From the NCBI GenBank assembly GCA_000310025.1, contig FN649749.1, forward strand, positions 3,581,767-3,645,766: 64,000 nucleotides of DNA. The letters run 5' to 3'. The stretch's first letter is position 1. Every line of letters starts with the position of its first letter. Under the pieces are notes generated by a model. That model saw nothing but the letters and a program-made list of their open reading frames with translations. It was not told where the DNA came from and did no database searches. The DNA is from Ectocarpus siliculosus. Its lineage: Eukaryota > Sar > Phaeophyceae > Ectocarpales > Ectocarpaceae. Below, in pieces: positions 12,736 to 24,860 of the stretch. Both the position numbers and the translations under genes were made by a program.

Positions 12736-12953
12736 CCGTATATGACACAAGATAACACACCCCCTTGACCGATTTTCAAAGATCGATTTCTCAACAGCAG
12801 GAAGACTCACAGCGCCGAAAACGGCGGCGTTGGAACCGTCGCGTTGGGAGCTTTTCGAAAATGTATAATTTCGTTTATGTATCCTCTTCGTCATCGAGTA
12901 AATCGAGCTTTGAAAATCGGGCCAGGGGGTGTGTTATCTTGTGTCATATACGG
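12736..12953. mobile_element. MITE, 218 bp, long terminal inverted repeats, TA target site (type copy)
   Basis: The left end CCGTATATGACACAAG is mirrored exactly by CTTGTGTCATATACGG at the right end. Inverted identity continues inward through ACACACCCCC and GATTTTCAAAG to more than 45 bp. A TA dinucleotide flanks each end (12734-12735 and 12954-12955), the duplication expected of Tc1/mariner-type insertion. There is no coding capacity, so it is a non-autonomous element. It ends 28 bp from the stop codon of copy B at 12981, so it probably lies inside that gene's 3' UTR. Confidence 0.85.
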
Positions 12954-12980
12954 TAGTCCCCTCTCTGGCGGGTGTCGTGA

Positions 12981-15152
12981 CTATTCATGCCACGGGGGGT
13001 GAACGCTACATTTCTGCACGCCCTCGATCCCGCCGAAAGTGGCCATCTCGAGCAGCTGTTCCGGGGTATCATGCCACGCTTGGTATACGGAGTACTTGGG
13101 CGAATTCCCTGGCCATGCAGTCCCGTATACCTGCAAGAAGAGGATGGACATTACTGTACGACATCAATACAATAGCATCATGCATGTAGAACCAACAACA
13201 CAAACAAGCACGTTCAAGCCCGAGTGAAAAAGTCCAGCAAGCAAGGTGGACGCTGGGTTCGCCTCGTCCCCACTTTCAGCAACGCCTTGGCTTTGCCACA
13301 CGGGTCCCTAGTCTTTCCAGACGAGCTCATTTTCAGTTTTTTTTTTTTTACAAGAAAGACAGATTTCAGCATGAAGGCGCCACCTAGAAACCGCCTGACA
13401 AACGGGCCGTTTTTGTAGCCTGCCTATATTTTCAAAAAAAGGAACGACAGACAACAAACATTACATGTTCTTTGCTGAGCCTTTGATCTCACCTCCGCGT
13501 CCGGTTTCTCTAGGAGAAGCAAGGTGGTGTTGTCGAAGGTTGCCTTAACCGGCGGCCTTCTCATCCTGCGGAACCCCCCGTTGCCACACGGGGTCGGCAC
13601 GAAGAAGGTGGTAGCCCTAGAGTGCGCGAAGGTGAGGAAGCTCATGCTCGACCTCGAGGTGGCCAAGGCGTCCGCGCAGAGCATCTCCCGCACGTCTTCG
13701 AGTAGGGATCGGTTCTGATGGGAGCACGGTAGGGAGGGTAGATGATAGCTTGAGGCGGCCAACGCGTTGGTGAAAAGGGGTGACTTAAACGGAAGAGAGG
13801 ATCATAGCAGAATGGAGGCGTTAGCTTCACCAGACATGGGCACCGGGGGCAGGAAGTCTTGTTGGTACCTGTGAAAGAAGAACGATTTCTGAGATGAAAA
13901 TTAAACGCCGACAAGAGGGGGACAACAGATACCGGTAAACCTAGAAAGTCGAGGTGAAGGTGCTTCGAGCAAGCCCGACCGAACTCGAAAAAAAGCAAAC
14001 TACAACGACACAGCAGTCGACAAGTGCATGGAATCAATCGGATTGTGACAAAGGGGTCAGCGGAAACAACAAGTATTTCGTCGCGTCATTCACTCGGGGT
14101 CTCGATTGGTCAGAAGCATAGAGGAAAGCAGCGCATGGTTCCGTGTCAATCCGTTGTTGGTGGGGAGTGGTGATTCGGAAGAGCGCGGCACGCGGTCTGG
14201 AAGAAGTCAGGCACGAAAGATTGAGTTGCAGCATTGCAGAGTTAGCCTAGACCCGTCCTTGAGAACACACGGGAAGCAGCAAGATGAGGAGCAGCGTTTG
14301 CCCCAAAGATCACGCATGATTAAACCAGCGAGTCCTTCAAACGGCAACTCCCCCAGGTACCAAGCGGAGACGCCGCGTGGTGCATTGCCTTTCGCGTGTC
14401 CCATCTACTGTTGCAAAGTCGGTGCTCTATGCACATACGATGCCTCTCAACATACGCGCGTGCTTCAAGACGAGGAACGGGGCCACGCAAAGAAACGTGC
14501 TTCTCTCCCAGGGGTCTCCCACATTCAACCTTTGGTACTACGGGGAGACAGTCACTAGCACTCGGAAGCTGAGAGGTAAGTAACAGATGCGTGTAGTATT
14601 GTGTGTGTGCTTCCATGTGCTTTGGTCGTGCCTCACCTTCAACAATCGGACGTTATCCCCCAAAGTTCCCGCCTTGGCCATTACCTCAAGTATCGAAAAC
14701 GTCGGGTTTATGGCCTTCTGGTTCCATGCGGCGGTCAAGAACGTCACGTTGTCCCAATCCTTTTCTCCCAAAACGTGCAAGTAGTACTGGAGAGGTGGCT
14801 GGAAACGACGGGGGCAGTTGGGAAGACATAGGTCTTGAGATGAAAGTCGCGTTTCTGGGGGTCCCAGTAAAGTGTGTTTCAGACAATGCGGGGCCTCTAT
14901 TGCGCTCGCATCGAAGGGATTTGTTCAAGCCTCAGCAGAGTGGGGAAGTAGACCTGCCGGATCTGGGCGTACTAGGAGCCTGTTTAAGCCAAGTCACGGA
15001 AGGGTCTGTATAAAGACAAACTCTAGTTAACCCACGCAATATGCATGCCTCCGGTACTCACATGGGCGAAGGGACGGCCCTGAATGGAAGCTTGGAAAGT
15101 ATTGGAACCACAACAGGCGCGAACCAACGGATTGAAATGCGAAGACAGCAAC

Positions 15153-15188
<36 letters not shown>

Positions 15189-18100
15189 GCAGCAGCAGCA
15201 GCAGCAGCAGCAGCATCTGTACAGGCACCTGGCCGAATTCCGTCCGGCGCCGACCCTCTTCGTTGGGGTTGAAAATGTCCCCCGACCGGATATGTACCAC
15301 GAGAGATCCCGCTCCCTTTCGCTTGCCGGGTTCCTGCTTGGGGCAAAAGCCTTCCAAGTCTACCATTTTCCCAAGGTAGGCTTTCTCGCACCCTCTCAGG
15401 TAAACCCGGTTCATGCAACGTAGGAGCCTCGAGTGGATATCTGTGGATTCGACGTCGATTCGGGTCGGGGGGACACCCGCGTGTGCGCAGAGAAGGCGAG
15501 AGAGAGAGAGGGGTGGGGGGGGGGGGAGAGCGAGAGATGGGGGATGACGAAGCCAACAACACGTGCTTGTGTGATGTGTTTTCAGCGGGAGCGGGCGATT
15601 GGATGCGCGCCTTCCACACGTGCCGCGCCTAAGGCGCACGCAAAGGGCGTGTCATATGCGCAGCGTACCGTACACACACACGGTGGTGCCCCTTTTTCGC
15701 GAATATTGCGGTATAAGATTGAGTGGATCGATCTACCAAAAAACTCGCAAGTAACTCTCCGAATTAATCCAACTGAGTGGGTGATATCATCCCGAGTGAA
15801 AAGAATGATACAATTAATCCAACTGAGTTGGTGATATCATCCCGAGTGAAAAGAATGATACAATCAATCCAACTGAGTTGGTGATATCATCCCGAGTGAA
15901 AAGAATGATATAATTGTACCGCACAGGGGTGATGACGACGCGTGACATCAACGTCGACCATACTTGTGTCCCCAGCTGTTATCTCTTTGGATGTATTGAA
16001 CCTCCTGACCCCAGGCCTCACCCTCGGTGGGTGAGAACAACAATGAGGATCGACATACTGCTGTACCAGAAACATCGACAGCAGGGTTCTCTCTCCGATA
16101 CTGGCGTGACAAGCATCGCGGGAAAACCCTCACGTTCGTAGCCGAAAGCGTTGTCCGCTCCGTCCTCCATCTGTGGCCGGCAAACCTCCGGGTTGTCTCC
16201 CAGCTGCTCAAACCCGGGCCAAGGGGGCGTCACTCTAGAGAAGTCGAACCACCGCTCTCCAGCCTTGAAACCACCTCCTTCGTCATCTCCCGGCATGGCT
16301 GTGTCCACCTCCGGCAGGGTTAACTGACATGGTAAAGTGGTTTCACGGGCGTCGATATTTGAACCTCACCGGCCCGTCGAAAGTTGTGTACAGTGCTCTT
16401 CGTGCGCCGTGGGTTGTTGAAGCATGCTTGATTCATTCCACCTCTATTAACGTAGTAAATGCCGTCTGTTATCGAAAACCCCTTGGCTCAGGCACGGTAG
16501 GTTTTTGGCTGGCGGATGAGATGAAGGGCTCGGGAGTTAAGTTACATGGTTGGGTCTTGATGGAGCGTGTGTGTGTGGGCGAGTTGCCTATTCCCGTTCC
16601 TGGGTGACTGAGAAGAAACAGAGTGCCAGCGGCCCTGCGGGGCTGGCTTTCACGCGGAGCGAGGTCCACGTTTCAAGGTTGCCGTTGAGCACGAACCGCG
16701 ACCGTTCCACTTCGAAACCTTAGGGTTTTCTTTCATGGTTGGTTCTTCTCTCGCGTGCGGAAGCACCCCCCCAGTGTTGTTTATTCCTCCGGGATAGGCC
16801 TGAATCTGGGCCACGGCTCGATCGTGACGAGTATTGCAAAGGCCCCTCCCTCCTCCCGTAACTCAGTTACGCAGCGGGAGACAAGAGACGACCACCCTTT
16901 CGTTCCGAAGACGTGAGAGGTGTCAGTCACTCCGTCCTGGCTTTGATGGATGCCGGAGTCTACGATCAGAGCACTACGTAAACGGTTAGGGTAAGAACAC
17001 TTCGACGACATTCACACATGAACCGTTAGTGACTTCCTAGAACCGCCAACCACCCCTGTGACTCTTGATACGATGGTTGTACTTCTGACTCACCAGTCTA
17101 GACCGGCAGCAGAATCCCATCGCGAGATAGCTGGAAATCATCAAGAAGTGATTCCCAGATCGACCTGCGGGCAAGGAAAAAACATACCAAAAGCACAACA
17201 ACTGACCCGAGTCAGTAGCTGATCATTTTTGCACTACTGTTAGACCTCGAGATTACGTCGTTAACGACCAAAAAAACACAGCGCGCAGACTGCCAAAAAA
17301 ATGTTTTTTTTTTTTCACAACCTCGGCGGCCGATTTGGAATTGACTTCAATAAAGAGAAGAAACTGGGAGTACGTATTCCTGGCTCCTGGTGGAGAGTTG
17401 ACTCTTCATATTGCATGACACCAGTCTGTAGAACATACTCAAGGAAACACCGGATCAGTTTTTTTCCTCCGCACTTTGGTTGCCGCAAACGTATGATATT
17501 TGGAGTTCTTTTCGCCGATGCTCCGTTTTTCCCCCTTGAGCCCAAAAATCTGTTTCTGGCGATTTCTAGCTTTGGTTTCTGCGCCCACAACACAAAAAAC
17601 CACACCCCGATCCAAGGCGTTGCCGTCGAGGAATAGCTTCTCCCGTTTTGGCTGTCTTGGGCAAGAGTTGAGGGGTGATTACCCAAAAACTCGTACCCGA
17701 AAAAAAGAGAGCATGATTTTTTTCCAGAGTTCGATCGTTCACGGCGCGTTTTTGGAGCGCACCAGAGACACGATTGGACATACCTGCATGCGACTAGGGC
17801 TCTTAAGGACTAGGACTACCCCACCCTGGAACTAGAGTGCGAAGTCCAAGCTCAAATGGTCGCCGCGGCGAAGCGATGTTGACTTTTGTTTTGCTTGGAA
17901 ACGGAGGCACCTGATGACACATCTTGAAAATCCGNNNNNNNNNNNNNNNNNNNNNNNNNNNNNNNNNNNNNNNNNNNNNNNNNNNNNNNNNNNNNNNNNN
18001 NNNNNNNNNNNNNNNNNNNNNNNNNNNNNNNNNNACTCGAGCTTTGTTTCACCCGTCTCCCGCCGTCCACAAGTAGCCACATCCAACCCTGAGCAGATGC

Positions 18101-19191
18101 TCCGCTAGCCCTGCACACACTGATTCTCGGAAGCTATCAACTTTGCTCGTCCTCGATGAATTGGTCCCGATATGTGCGTGAACGTGTTTTCGAAAAGATT
18201 GAAGTTGGAGCCTGCGGCCGGTTCTTCAGTCGAATCAGACTCAAATCTCTTGCTTCCACCAAAACACGTTCACGCACATATCAGGACCAATTCATCGAGG
18301 ACGAGCAAAGCTGATAGCTTCCGAGAATCAGTGTGTGCAGGGCTAGCGGCGCACATGTTCAGGGTCGCCTGTGGTAGCTTGTGGGAGGCGACAGAACGGA
18401 TAGAAACAGCACCTCGAACTGCCTCTGACGGCACCTTTTTTTTCAGTCTATTTTTCCTCCGCTCTCATCTTCGGCATTTGTTCCGACTTTGCTGCTGCTG
18501 TAAATGCATACATATGCATGCACTGCTGCTCCAGCTGATGGGCTGTTCTAGTTCGCCTGATCCGCTAGTGTCGTGCACATGATGCTTTGCTGTTGGTCCT
18601 GTGGCTGTGTGTATTGTGTGCAGTGCACGTAGTACGCTTTGGTGTTGTTTACAAAGTTTACAAAGTGGAGTCGTGTTTTTTCAGCGTTTTGGTTGCGTAC
18701 CCACCTGTTTTTGGGATCGTTGGTTGGTTACTTTGAACTGGCTCTAGTCCGTTGGGCTACCGACCACGGTCACTTTTTTGGCCAAAAAAACTTGTAATCT
18801 CGAGGTCTAACTGTCCAACGGGCAGGACTCCACGCTTGACACATGGACCGCCTACAACCGTAGGGTGCTAGGAAGGCACGCATCTAGGCCCGTTCATTGT
18901 ACACGTAATTCTGAGACCACAGAGGCTGAAAAAGAGGTAAACACGAGCGCGGAGTACAACACCCCCCCCATGTCACACCGTCACAGCGGAAAGAGGGGAT
19001 CGTCGTCTCACCGGAGCCGAAGGACAGCAGCGTGATCGTGTTGCTGGTCGAGTTGCCCCCATCCAAAGCTGCTTCGGCCTGTGATCTCGATAGCGCTTGG
19101 GGGCACCCCGCCGACTGGAACAGGTTGGCCCCAGACATGACATGCGTTTCGCCCCCGGTTTCTCGCACGAAGACGTGTGTGGCTGTGACGC
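12981..19191 (-). CDS. Glycosyltransferase-like protein with HxRSGD motif, tandem copy B (7 exons, 5' end unresolved)
   Basis: Exons on the minus strand, 5' to 3': 19012-19191, 17094-17164, 16134-16323, 15229-15440, 14637-14798, 13493-13714, 12981-13130. They join to 394 residues ending at a TAG. Motifs in order: [29 protein letters not shown] (17094-17164); [37 protein letters not shown] (HIRSGD at 15277-15294); [39 protein letters not shown] near the end. H-x-R-x-G-D and an N-terminal G-x-x-G-N are shared by GT-B fucosyltransferases (GT11/GT37 style). A Golgi enzyme acting on fucosylated glycans is therefore inferred, not shown. Donors are canonical GTGAGx except GTGCCT after 15229. The intron between 17164 and 19012 carries a 1.57-kb TIR element with an N gap, and the intron between 15440 and 16134 holds a 50-bp tandem repeat. 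The N-terminal exon was not found. Confidence 0.8.
15147..15216. repeat. (CAA)n(CAG)n compound microsatellite
   Basis: About 14 CAA units are followed directly by about nine CAG units in the copy B intron next to the HxRSGD exon donor. The position matches the shorter repeat in copy A. Confidence 0.95.
15761..15914. repeat. 50-bp minisatellite, three copies
   Basis: Three nearly identical 50-bp units start at 15761, 15811 and 15861. Each contains the palindrome ccaactgagttgg (one copy varies) and gtgatatcatcccgagtg. The array lies in the intron of copy B between exons 15229-15440 and 16134-16323. Confidence 0.95.
17935..18034. other. Assembly gap (100 N)
   Basis: Exactly 100 undetermined bases, the conventional filler for a gap of unknown size. 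The intron and the TIR element around it may be longer than they appear. Confidence 0.99.
18102..18349. repeat. Long inverted repeat (hairpin), 89-bp arms, 70-nt loop
   Basis: The arm 18102-18190 and its reverse complement 18261-18349 differ at about two positions by eye. The arm includes cacactgattctcggaagct and gtgcgtgaacgtgtttt. Such near-perfect arms imply a recent fold-back insertion or duplication. A transcript through it would form a long double-stranded hairpin. Confidence 0.92.
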
Positions 19192-21473
19192 CTGTTGACA
19201 TGCAAACAACAATATACGAAGATACCACGTTTCATTAGAAGCAATATCGAGAGACACTGTTACCGAAACGTTTCCAATCGGTAGCGTCACCTCGGAAACT
19301 AAGCAACCTCAAGATCGGGGGGGGGGCACGCAAAATTATTCGATGGGTGATTGATTTTCCCTCCCCGTCCGCCGCCACGTCGGGATGATGGCAAGGAACA
19401 GAATGCGGAAAAAATAATGTTCCATGTGCTTCGCTCTTCGTAATCATCGGCAACGGGGGACCTCTGCGATCTCTCACCAATCACCAATCACGAATCAATA
19501 GGGGAAGGTTCTTAGGAACGAAGACCGTCAGCAAGGGGGTTCGTGCACCCTTGCGGTTCCCCGCCGCGCAAAAAGAGGACAAAACAACACACTTGGCGTG
19601 TGAACCTTGTAGAACTTGCTTAGTCGCGGAAACAAGAGACTGGGGCCTTGCAATTTTTCGTTGTCTTCATTATTCTATTGCCGAAGACAGGAGCTAGGGA
19701 ATGGGCCCTCATTAACCTCATGATCTCACAAAAGGGAACATGTTACAAAGAACGGGATGAATTACGAAGAGTTGAATTAATCTCGTATTCGTTGAGGTTG
19801 GAAATATCGACTTGACGGTTCATGAAGCACCGTGATAAGACATTCGGGGCACCAATGTGCCAAGGTGTGCTTGCGTATTGCAGCACTCCCCTCGCTTCGA
19901 CCTGTGTGCCTCTCTCTTGCGACGGTCATGCAACACATCAAAATAAATCTACATAAAACCAGTCTCAATGGAGGAACACACGGCGGGCAAAACAGTATCT
20001 CATGTGTGACTAATGAAATGAGATCAACGGTGATTGGTTTCACCAAGGCACTTTGAGACGTATGGCAGAGAGGAAAGGTAGTACACAAGCAGATAAGTAA
20101 TGACGTCACAGACAGCAGCTAGGAAGAACCTGGTCATCAAACGACGGCGGTATGGACGCAATGATGGTAGACTTGAGGATACGTCTAAGAATCTACGAAA
20201 TACCGAAACTGCCAATGACAAAACCTTCAGTCTCACCGAGTTTGGCATGCTCAGATCCTTCGTGTTGCTTGAGTGGTTCCCGAGATCCCGAACCTATCGC
20301 AGCACTCCATCCCTTCCGAACGTATTTCAGGGACGTTGGCGACAGGGGAATGGAGGCCAAACGATAACGGCGGAGGATAGAAACAGGAAAGATATATATA
20401 TTGTACCCAGGGTGGGGGAGACGGCGGAAGTTTAGATGAGCACGAGTCCAAAGGGCAGCCCATACTTCACACGCACAGCGATACCCATCGGTAAATAGAT
20501 GTTTTCTTCTGTAGAGCCATGTGTCATCCATTGCAACGCAAGCGCGTCACTGGAAACATCTCGTCGAGAGACAAGAGAGGGCTATCCGAAGACGCGCTCA
20601 TCTTGCGTTGGTACCGCGTGATGCGCAGCAGTCGTGCACGAATAACCCTCACGAGTACAGCGGAAGGGAAGACCCACGATACCATGCGGTCAAGCGGTCG
20701 TTCGAACCAGACCACAACAAAAACACGCTTGCGCGCTTACCCAGCATTGTTGCACGACCATCACACCCACTGAGATGGTGAGCAGAAGAAGCAGGCGCTG
20801 CAGCAGCGGCGGCACCCTAGACCCACGTGGACCCTGCGGGAAAAAACAACAGAAGGGTTTATTCGAGAGCATGATCCCTGGTCACTTTTTTATTGTTGTT
20901 GCTTTTCCCGTCCCATCCATGTATTCTGTGCGCCAGTGTAGGCCTTTCGGGACGTGTTTGAGGCACCAACCGGGGTAAAATAGCAAGGGGAAGTGTTTAC
21001 CTTGCCTCCTGTGGTGCTTGCTGCCTTCAATCTTTATCTGTCGCGAAAAGGGTTTGGGTTGGGCAATCCGTTCATCTCTTCCCTCGCTGTTGTGTGGAAT
21101 CACGACTCTGCGGGATTGTCCACTCCAGAGAAAAGCAAGTCCAGACTAGATCCAAGCGTGGATTAGAACTTTTGCACGTAGACACAACACGTATTCGTGT
21201 TCTACCGGCTCTGAAAAAAGGTCAAGATGCCTTCCCACTCTGTTGTACAGCACAACCCTCAAAAACAACACAAGATATCGCGACAGACACATGTAGCATA
21301 CCTGTATGCGTTTGCGCTGGTTTATGCGTGTGGCTTGACATGGCTGTACTTTTCGACCTATGGACAGTGGATGGAGGTCAAATGTCTGTTGTGTACTCAC
21401 GTATTCACTAATACCTTTAAGTCGCGAAGTACCTCTAAGGTTGCACGACGTACAGATATTACACCCCCAAAAA

Positions 21474-21660
21474 ATAAAAGCTCGACTTCATACTTCAACG
21501 ACGAAGAGGGTGCAGAAAAGTCAAAATGATGCGCTGTCGAATGTTCTCGACAAGACGGTTCCAACGCCGCCACTTTCGGCACCGTTGCCGTTTTCGCTGC
21601 CGTTTTTGCTGCAGAGTTAGCAAGGTTTGAAAGTCGGCCCAGGCGGTGTCTTACGCAGAT
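21474..21660. mobile_element. Degenerate copy of the TGACACAAG MITE family
   Basis: Internal landmarks of the type copy at 12736-12953 recur in order: agctcgacttcatac near the left, ttccaacgccgcc in the middle, and gtttgaaagtcggcccaggc near the right. The terminal repeats themselves are mostly lost. Confidence 0.5.
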
Positions 21661-22521
21661 TGCGGTACAAAGATCATGTGGAGTGTGGAATTCCATCGTT
21701 CCATCCATTTCATGTTCGGAAACCATACCCCCCGCATGATTATACCGTGAGCTGTAGAAGCAACGCAAAGAAGAGAAGCGAAGAAGAAATTGTCAAGTTA
21801 CAACCACAGAGAGTGCACTACAGCAGTACACCACGGAAGCAATGTGTCGGTTCGTACCAGTACTGCTGAAGACGCTCATCCATGCTGCTACACATCGCGG
21901 TGCACGACAAATACCGCACCGAGAACACGCAGTACAAAGCACTCCATGAGATGTAGAGCAACATCAGAACTGCGCATATGCATACAGCAGCCCGCCGTAG
22001 GACATGCATCCTAAACCAACATGTGCCACAAGCTCTCCGTACCTCCTCCATCTCCACGCTAGCTACTGGCCTATCGAACCAGGACACGCCTGTTGAGCGC
22101 TTTCTCCATGCTTCTGTGCAGTGATGAACGAGGCAGGTCTGAGGTCTGAGGTGATGAGGTGATGCAAGCGGGTTGTCCCGCATCTCCGCAATCTCCGCAT
22201 CAAGGGGTGGCCCCGTGGCATGCAAAAGGGGGCTCAGTAAATGGGAGTATGTCTTTCGATCTGCTGTACAATGCATTGACATGATGGATGTGGATGATAC
22301 CGCATGCGGCTACAGTACATGTACACATAAACAGGAGCGTCAAAGCCCTCCCGCCCGTGCGAGTGAGCGGGGCAAATCCTTCCAGCTCCCCTGCCCTCTG
22401 GTTCTAGCTACATTGGCCCTTCTGTATTGTAGCCATGATTCTATCTGTATGCATGCTTCCGTAGGATATCGATTTGGTTTCTGCAAGCAAGCTCGGCGAA
22501 GTAGAGGACTTCACAGCCGCC

Positions 22522-22523
<2 letters not shown>

Positions 22524-22578
<55 letters not shown>
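22524..22578. repeat. (GA)n microsatellite
   Basis: About 27 uninterrupted GA dinucleotides. Confidence 0.98.
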
Positions 22579-22581
<3 letters not shown>

Positions 22582-23950
22582 GACTACTGTACTATGCAGT
22601 TGTGAAGAAGCGGATACCGTCTACTGCAGACTACTGCTAGCGAATATCACCGCTTATCCCTGCATCATCCGCTTGGAAGGAAAAGCAGCACAACAAACAC
22701 CCAGTCTTCTCAGAGACGCCCGTACACGACCGCGGGCCGTGCATGCGTTCCACTCATTCCCAATATGAACACTTTCTGTGCAAAATAGCGTAGAACGAGA
22801 GGCCGGTTCAACTATATTTGTGGTTACTTGCGCTGTAGGGCATGAACAAGAACACGCGAAACTGCGTGGACCGCGAAACTGCGTGGACCGCGAAACGCCT
22901 TCTCGGACCCACATTGCCGCGATCTCGACTCTTTTTACATGACAGTGGTGGGTGCCCGTAAAAAATATCCCGCCGTTACAACTTACGCATCTCCCTCTCT
23001 CTCTGCTGAGCGCGGCGCACACTCACACGACTAGCTCCACGCGCTGACTTTTGACAACAATCTGTCGTTTCGGCCACAGCGAGCACAGGATCGGCACAGA
23101 ACAGATAGACTAGAAGAGGCGACGATGACGATCATTGTCAAGCGCGCGACGATGTTGGCCGCTCGGGGCTTCGTCGCGTGCTGCTGCCTTTCGACCGAGG
23201 GTTCCTCCGTCTAACCGGTCGGCGCCGCCGACCTTCAACGCGAACTAAATCAATCTTCGCCGGGATATGTACAGACGAGTGAGGTCGTCAAAAGCGCTCG
23301 TCAAAAGCGCACGGAGACAAACTCTCTGACAAGAACATCGAGGGGGCTTGCGTTGGGTGCAGCGGCGGCGGCGATGTCGCCATCGAGGGTGGGATCCTGC
23401 GGGTTCTCTCGCCGCTGGATCCCGATTGGGTTACCCGCAGGGTGGACCCTAATCTCGACATCTTGGGGAATGAGGAGGTGATCATGTGTCTCGTTTGTTG
23501 TTACTTTGTTCGCGGACGACACGCACGTAGCTAGCGGTGACGCGGGAGGTGACTTCGGCAGATCATCTGATGTTTAAGGTTAAAGTTAGATCGCAAGATG
23601 TCCACTGGTGCTGCTGTGGGTGATGCATCATGCGGATGTGACGAGATTTTCTTGTAGAGAGCAGGCTATTTCCGAGATGCTTGGTTTTTGAAACGGATTT
23701 TTCACGTGTATGTACAAAACGTACAACCCCGACATCCCTAGAAGCAGGAACACTGGTATCGAGCTTGCCGTTTGACATCGCACAACCTCAACACCTCATC
23801 TACAGTAAGTAGTACATAGATCCCTGGCCAATTCTCCCATCTTTCAAGGGATTGCTTGTCCAACCCGGGATTGACCCCCGCCCCCGCCGCTGGCCAAAGA
23901 ACATTCGTCTCGTTCTACACCACCTCACTCTCCCGACTACGGACAGCAAC

Positions 23951-23985
23951 TGCCGCTGCCGCTGCCGCTGCCGCTGCCGCTGCCG
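23951..23985. repeat. (GCTGCC)n hexanucleotide repeat
   Basis: About five to six copies of a 6-bp unit. It is open in all frames, but there is no supported gene around it. Confidence 0.9.
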
Positions 23986-24239
23986 AAGCCGCTGGCGAAG
24001 ATTACCTCGACAAATTGACCGTGACGTTGCATGACGCTTGGTGCAGAGGTTGAGAATCGGGGCAATATTGCCTACGCTGTAGCTCAAGCCATTCTGCTGT
24101 ATGCCCTAAATCGCAAGGACACCCGTGCTGTTGTTGCCGCTCGCCCGTCCTCGGAAAGGACGCCCGTGGATGAAGCCGCTGTGGACGCTGATGACGCACG
24201 GTCTTAAAGAAAGATTCGGGGCAAAGGCGCCTACTGCTC

Positions 24240-24860
24240 CGTCCAAGCAGCAGGGTATCTTCGTGATCTTGGGCATTGGAATGGCTTGACGTACGGTGGG
24301 CGAGCAGAAGGGGCACCTTCGACTTGTTGGGCAGGTAGACGGGTTGAGGTAGGGCAAGCCTTGCACTACCTCCAGCCACTTACATGCCAAAGAACGCGAA
24401 GACACCGCTGCTGCTCGCCTGCCCTATGTCAAGCCATTCGCATATATATTCCTGAGATCACGAACACGTCGCTGCTGCTCGGGCAGGCGCTCTTGCCTCC
24501 AGTTTGTTTTTCTGCACGTTGCGTCGTGGAACGTTTGGGGGGTTTCGTCCGCATCCACAACCCCTGCTGCTCCGCAGCCCTCGTTTACGACGAGGATGTA
24601 GTGGCCCGTGGACAGAGGTGGGTGTGCTCTCTCTGTGGGGCACACAGCACGGGTGGAAAGGAAAGGAGTTTCGTCAGCGCTATCAGAGTGAGGTACGGAT
24701 AATGTCTCCATCAGAGGGCGCTGATGGAACCCGTTCTTGCCTTTCGACCCATCCATCCGGTACCCCCACAGCAAGATCACGCTCCCCATTATCGACCCGA
24801 CACCACGCCCTCGTCGTTAACGAGGGTTTTGGGGGAGCAGCAGGGGTGTCGTCGTGATCT
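24240..24860. repeat. Cluster of related inverted repeats
   Basis: Two fold-back pairs sit side by side. In the first, tcgtgatcttgggcat followed by aatggcttgacgtacgg near 24260-24300 is mirrored around 24415-24480. In the second, ccctcgtttacgacgagg at about 24582 is mirrored by cctcgtcgttaacgaggg near 24810, with further matches such as cccctgctgctcc. Identity is roughly 75 percent by eye. Both pairs share the gtgatct core and CTGCTGCTC blocks, which suggests one family of fold-back elements inserted repeatedly or tandemly. Confidence 0.6.

Larger units (their letters stand above)
17240..18810. mobile_element. TIR element, 1.57 kb, inserted in an intron of copy B
   Basis: TTAGACCTCGAGATTAC at 17240-17256 is matched in inverted orientation at 18794-18810, and A-rich blocks inside both ends are also partly mirrored. 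The flanking trinucleotide CTG on both sides may be a 3-bp target duplication. The interior contains a 100-N gap and an 89-bp-arm hairpin, with no transposase frame visible. It lies between exons 17094-17164 and 19012-19191. It is best read as a non-autonomous DNA transposon, or a remnant whose coding part is hidden in the gap. Confidence 0.6.

Noticed and set aside
15084-15272. Poly-Gln/poly-Ala open frames across the CAA/CAG repeat
   Set aside because: They are microsatellite read-through within an intron of copy B, opposite to the gene.
22173-22640. 155-codon plus-strand open frame
   Set aside because: Its end is (GA)n microsatellite read as Arg-Glu repeats and the rest has no motif.
24002-24379. 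125-codon minus-strand frame
   Set aside because: It overlaps the inverted-repeat cluster and its residues simply translate the repeats.
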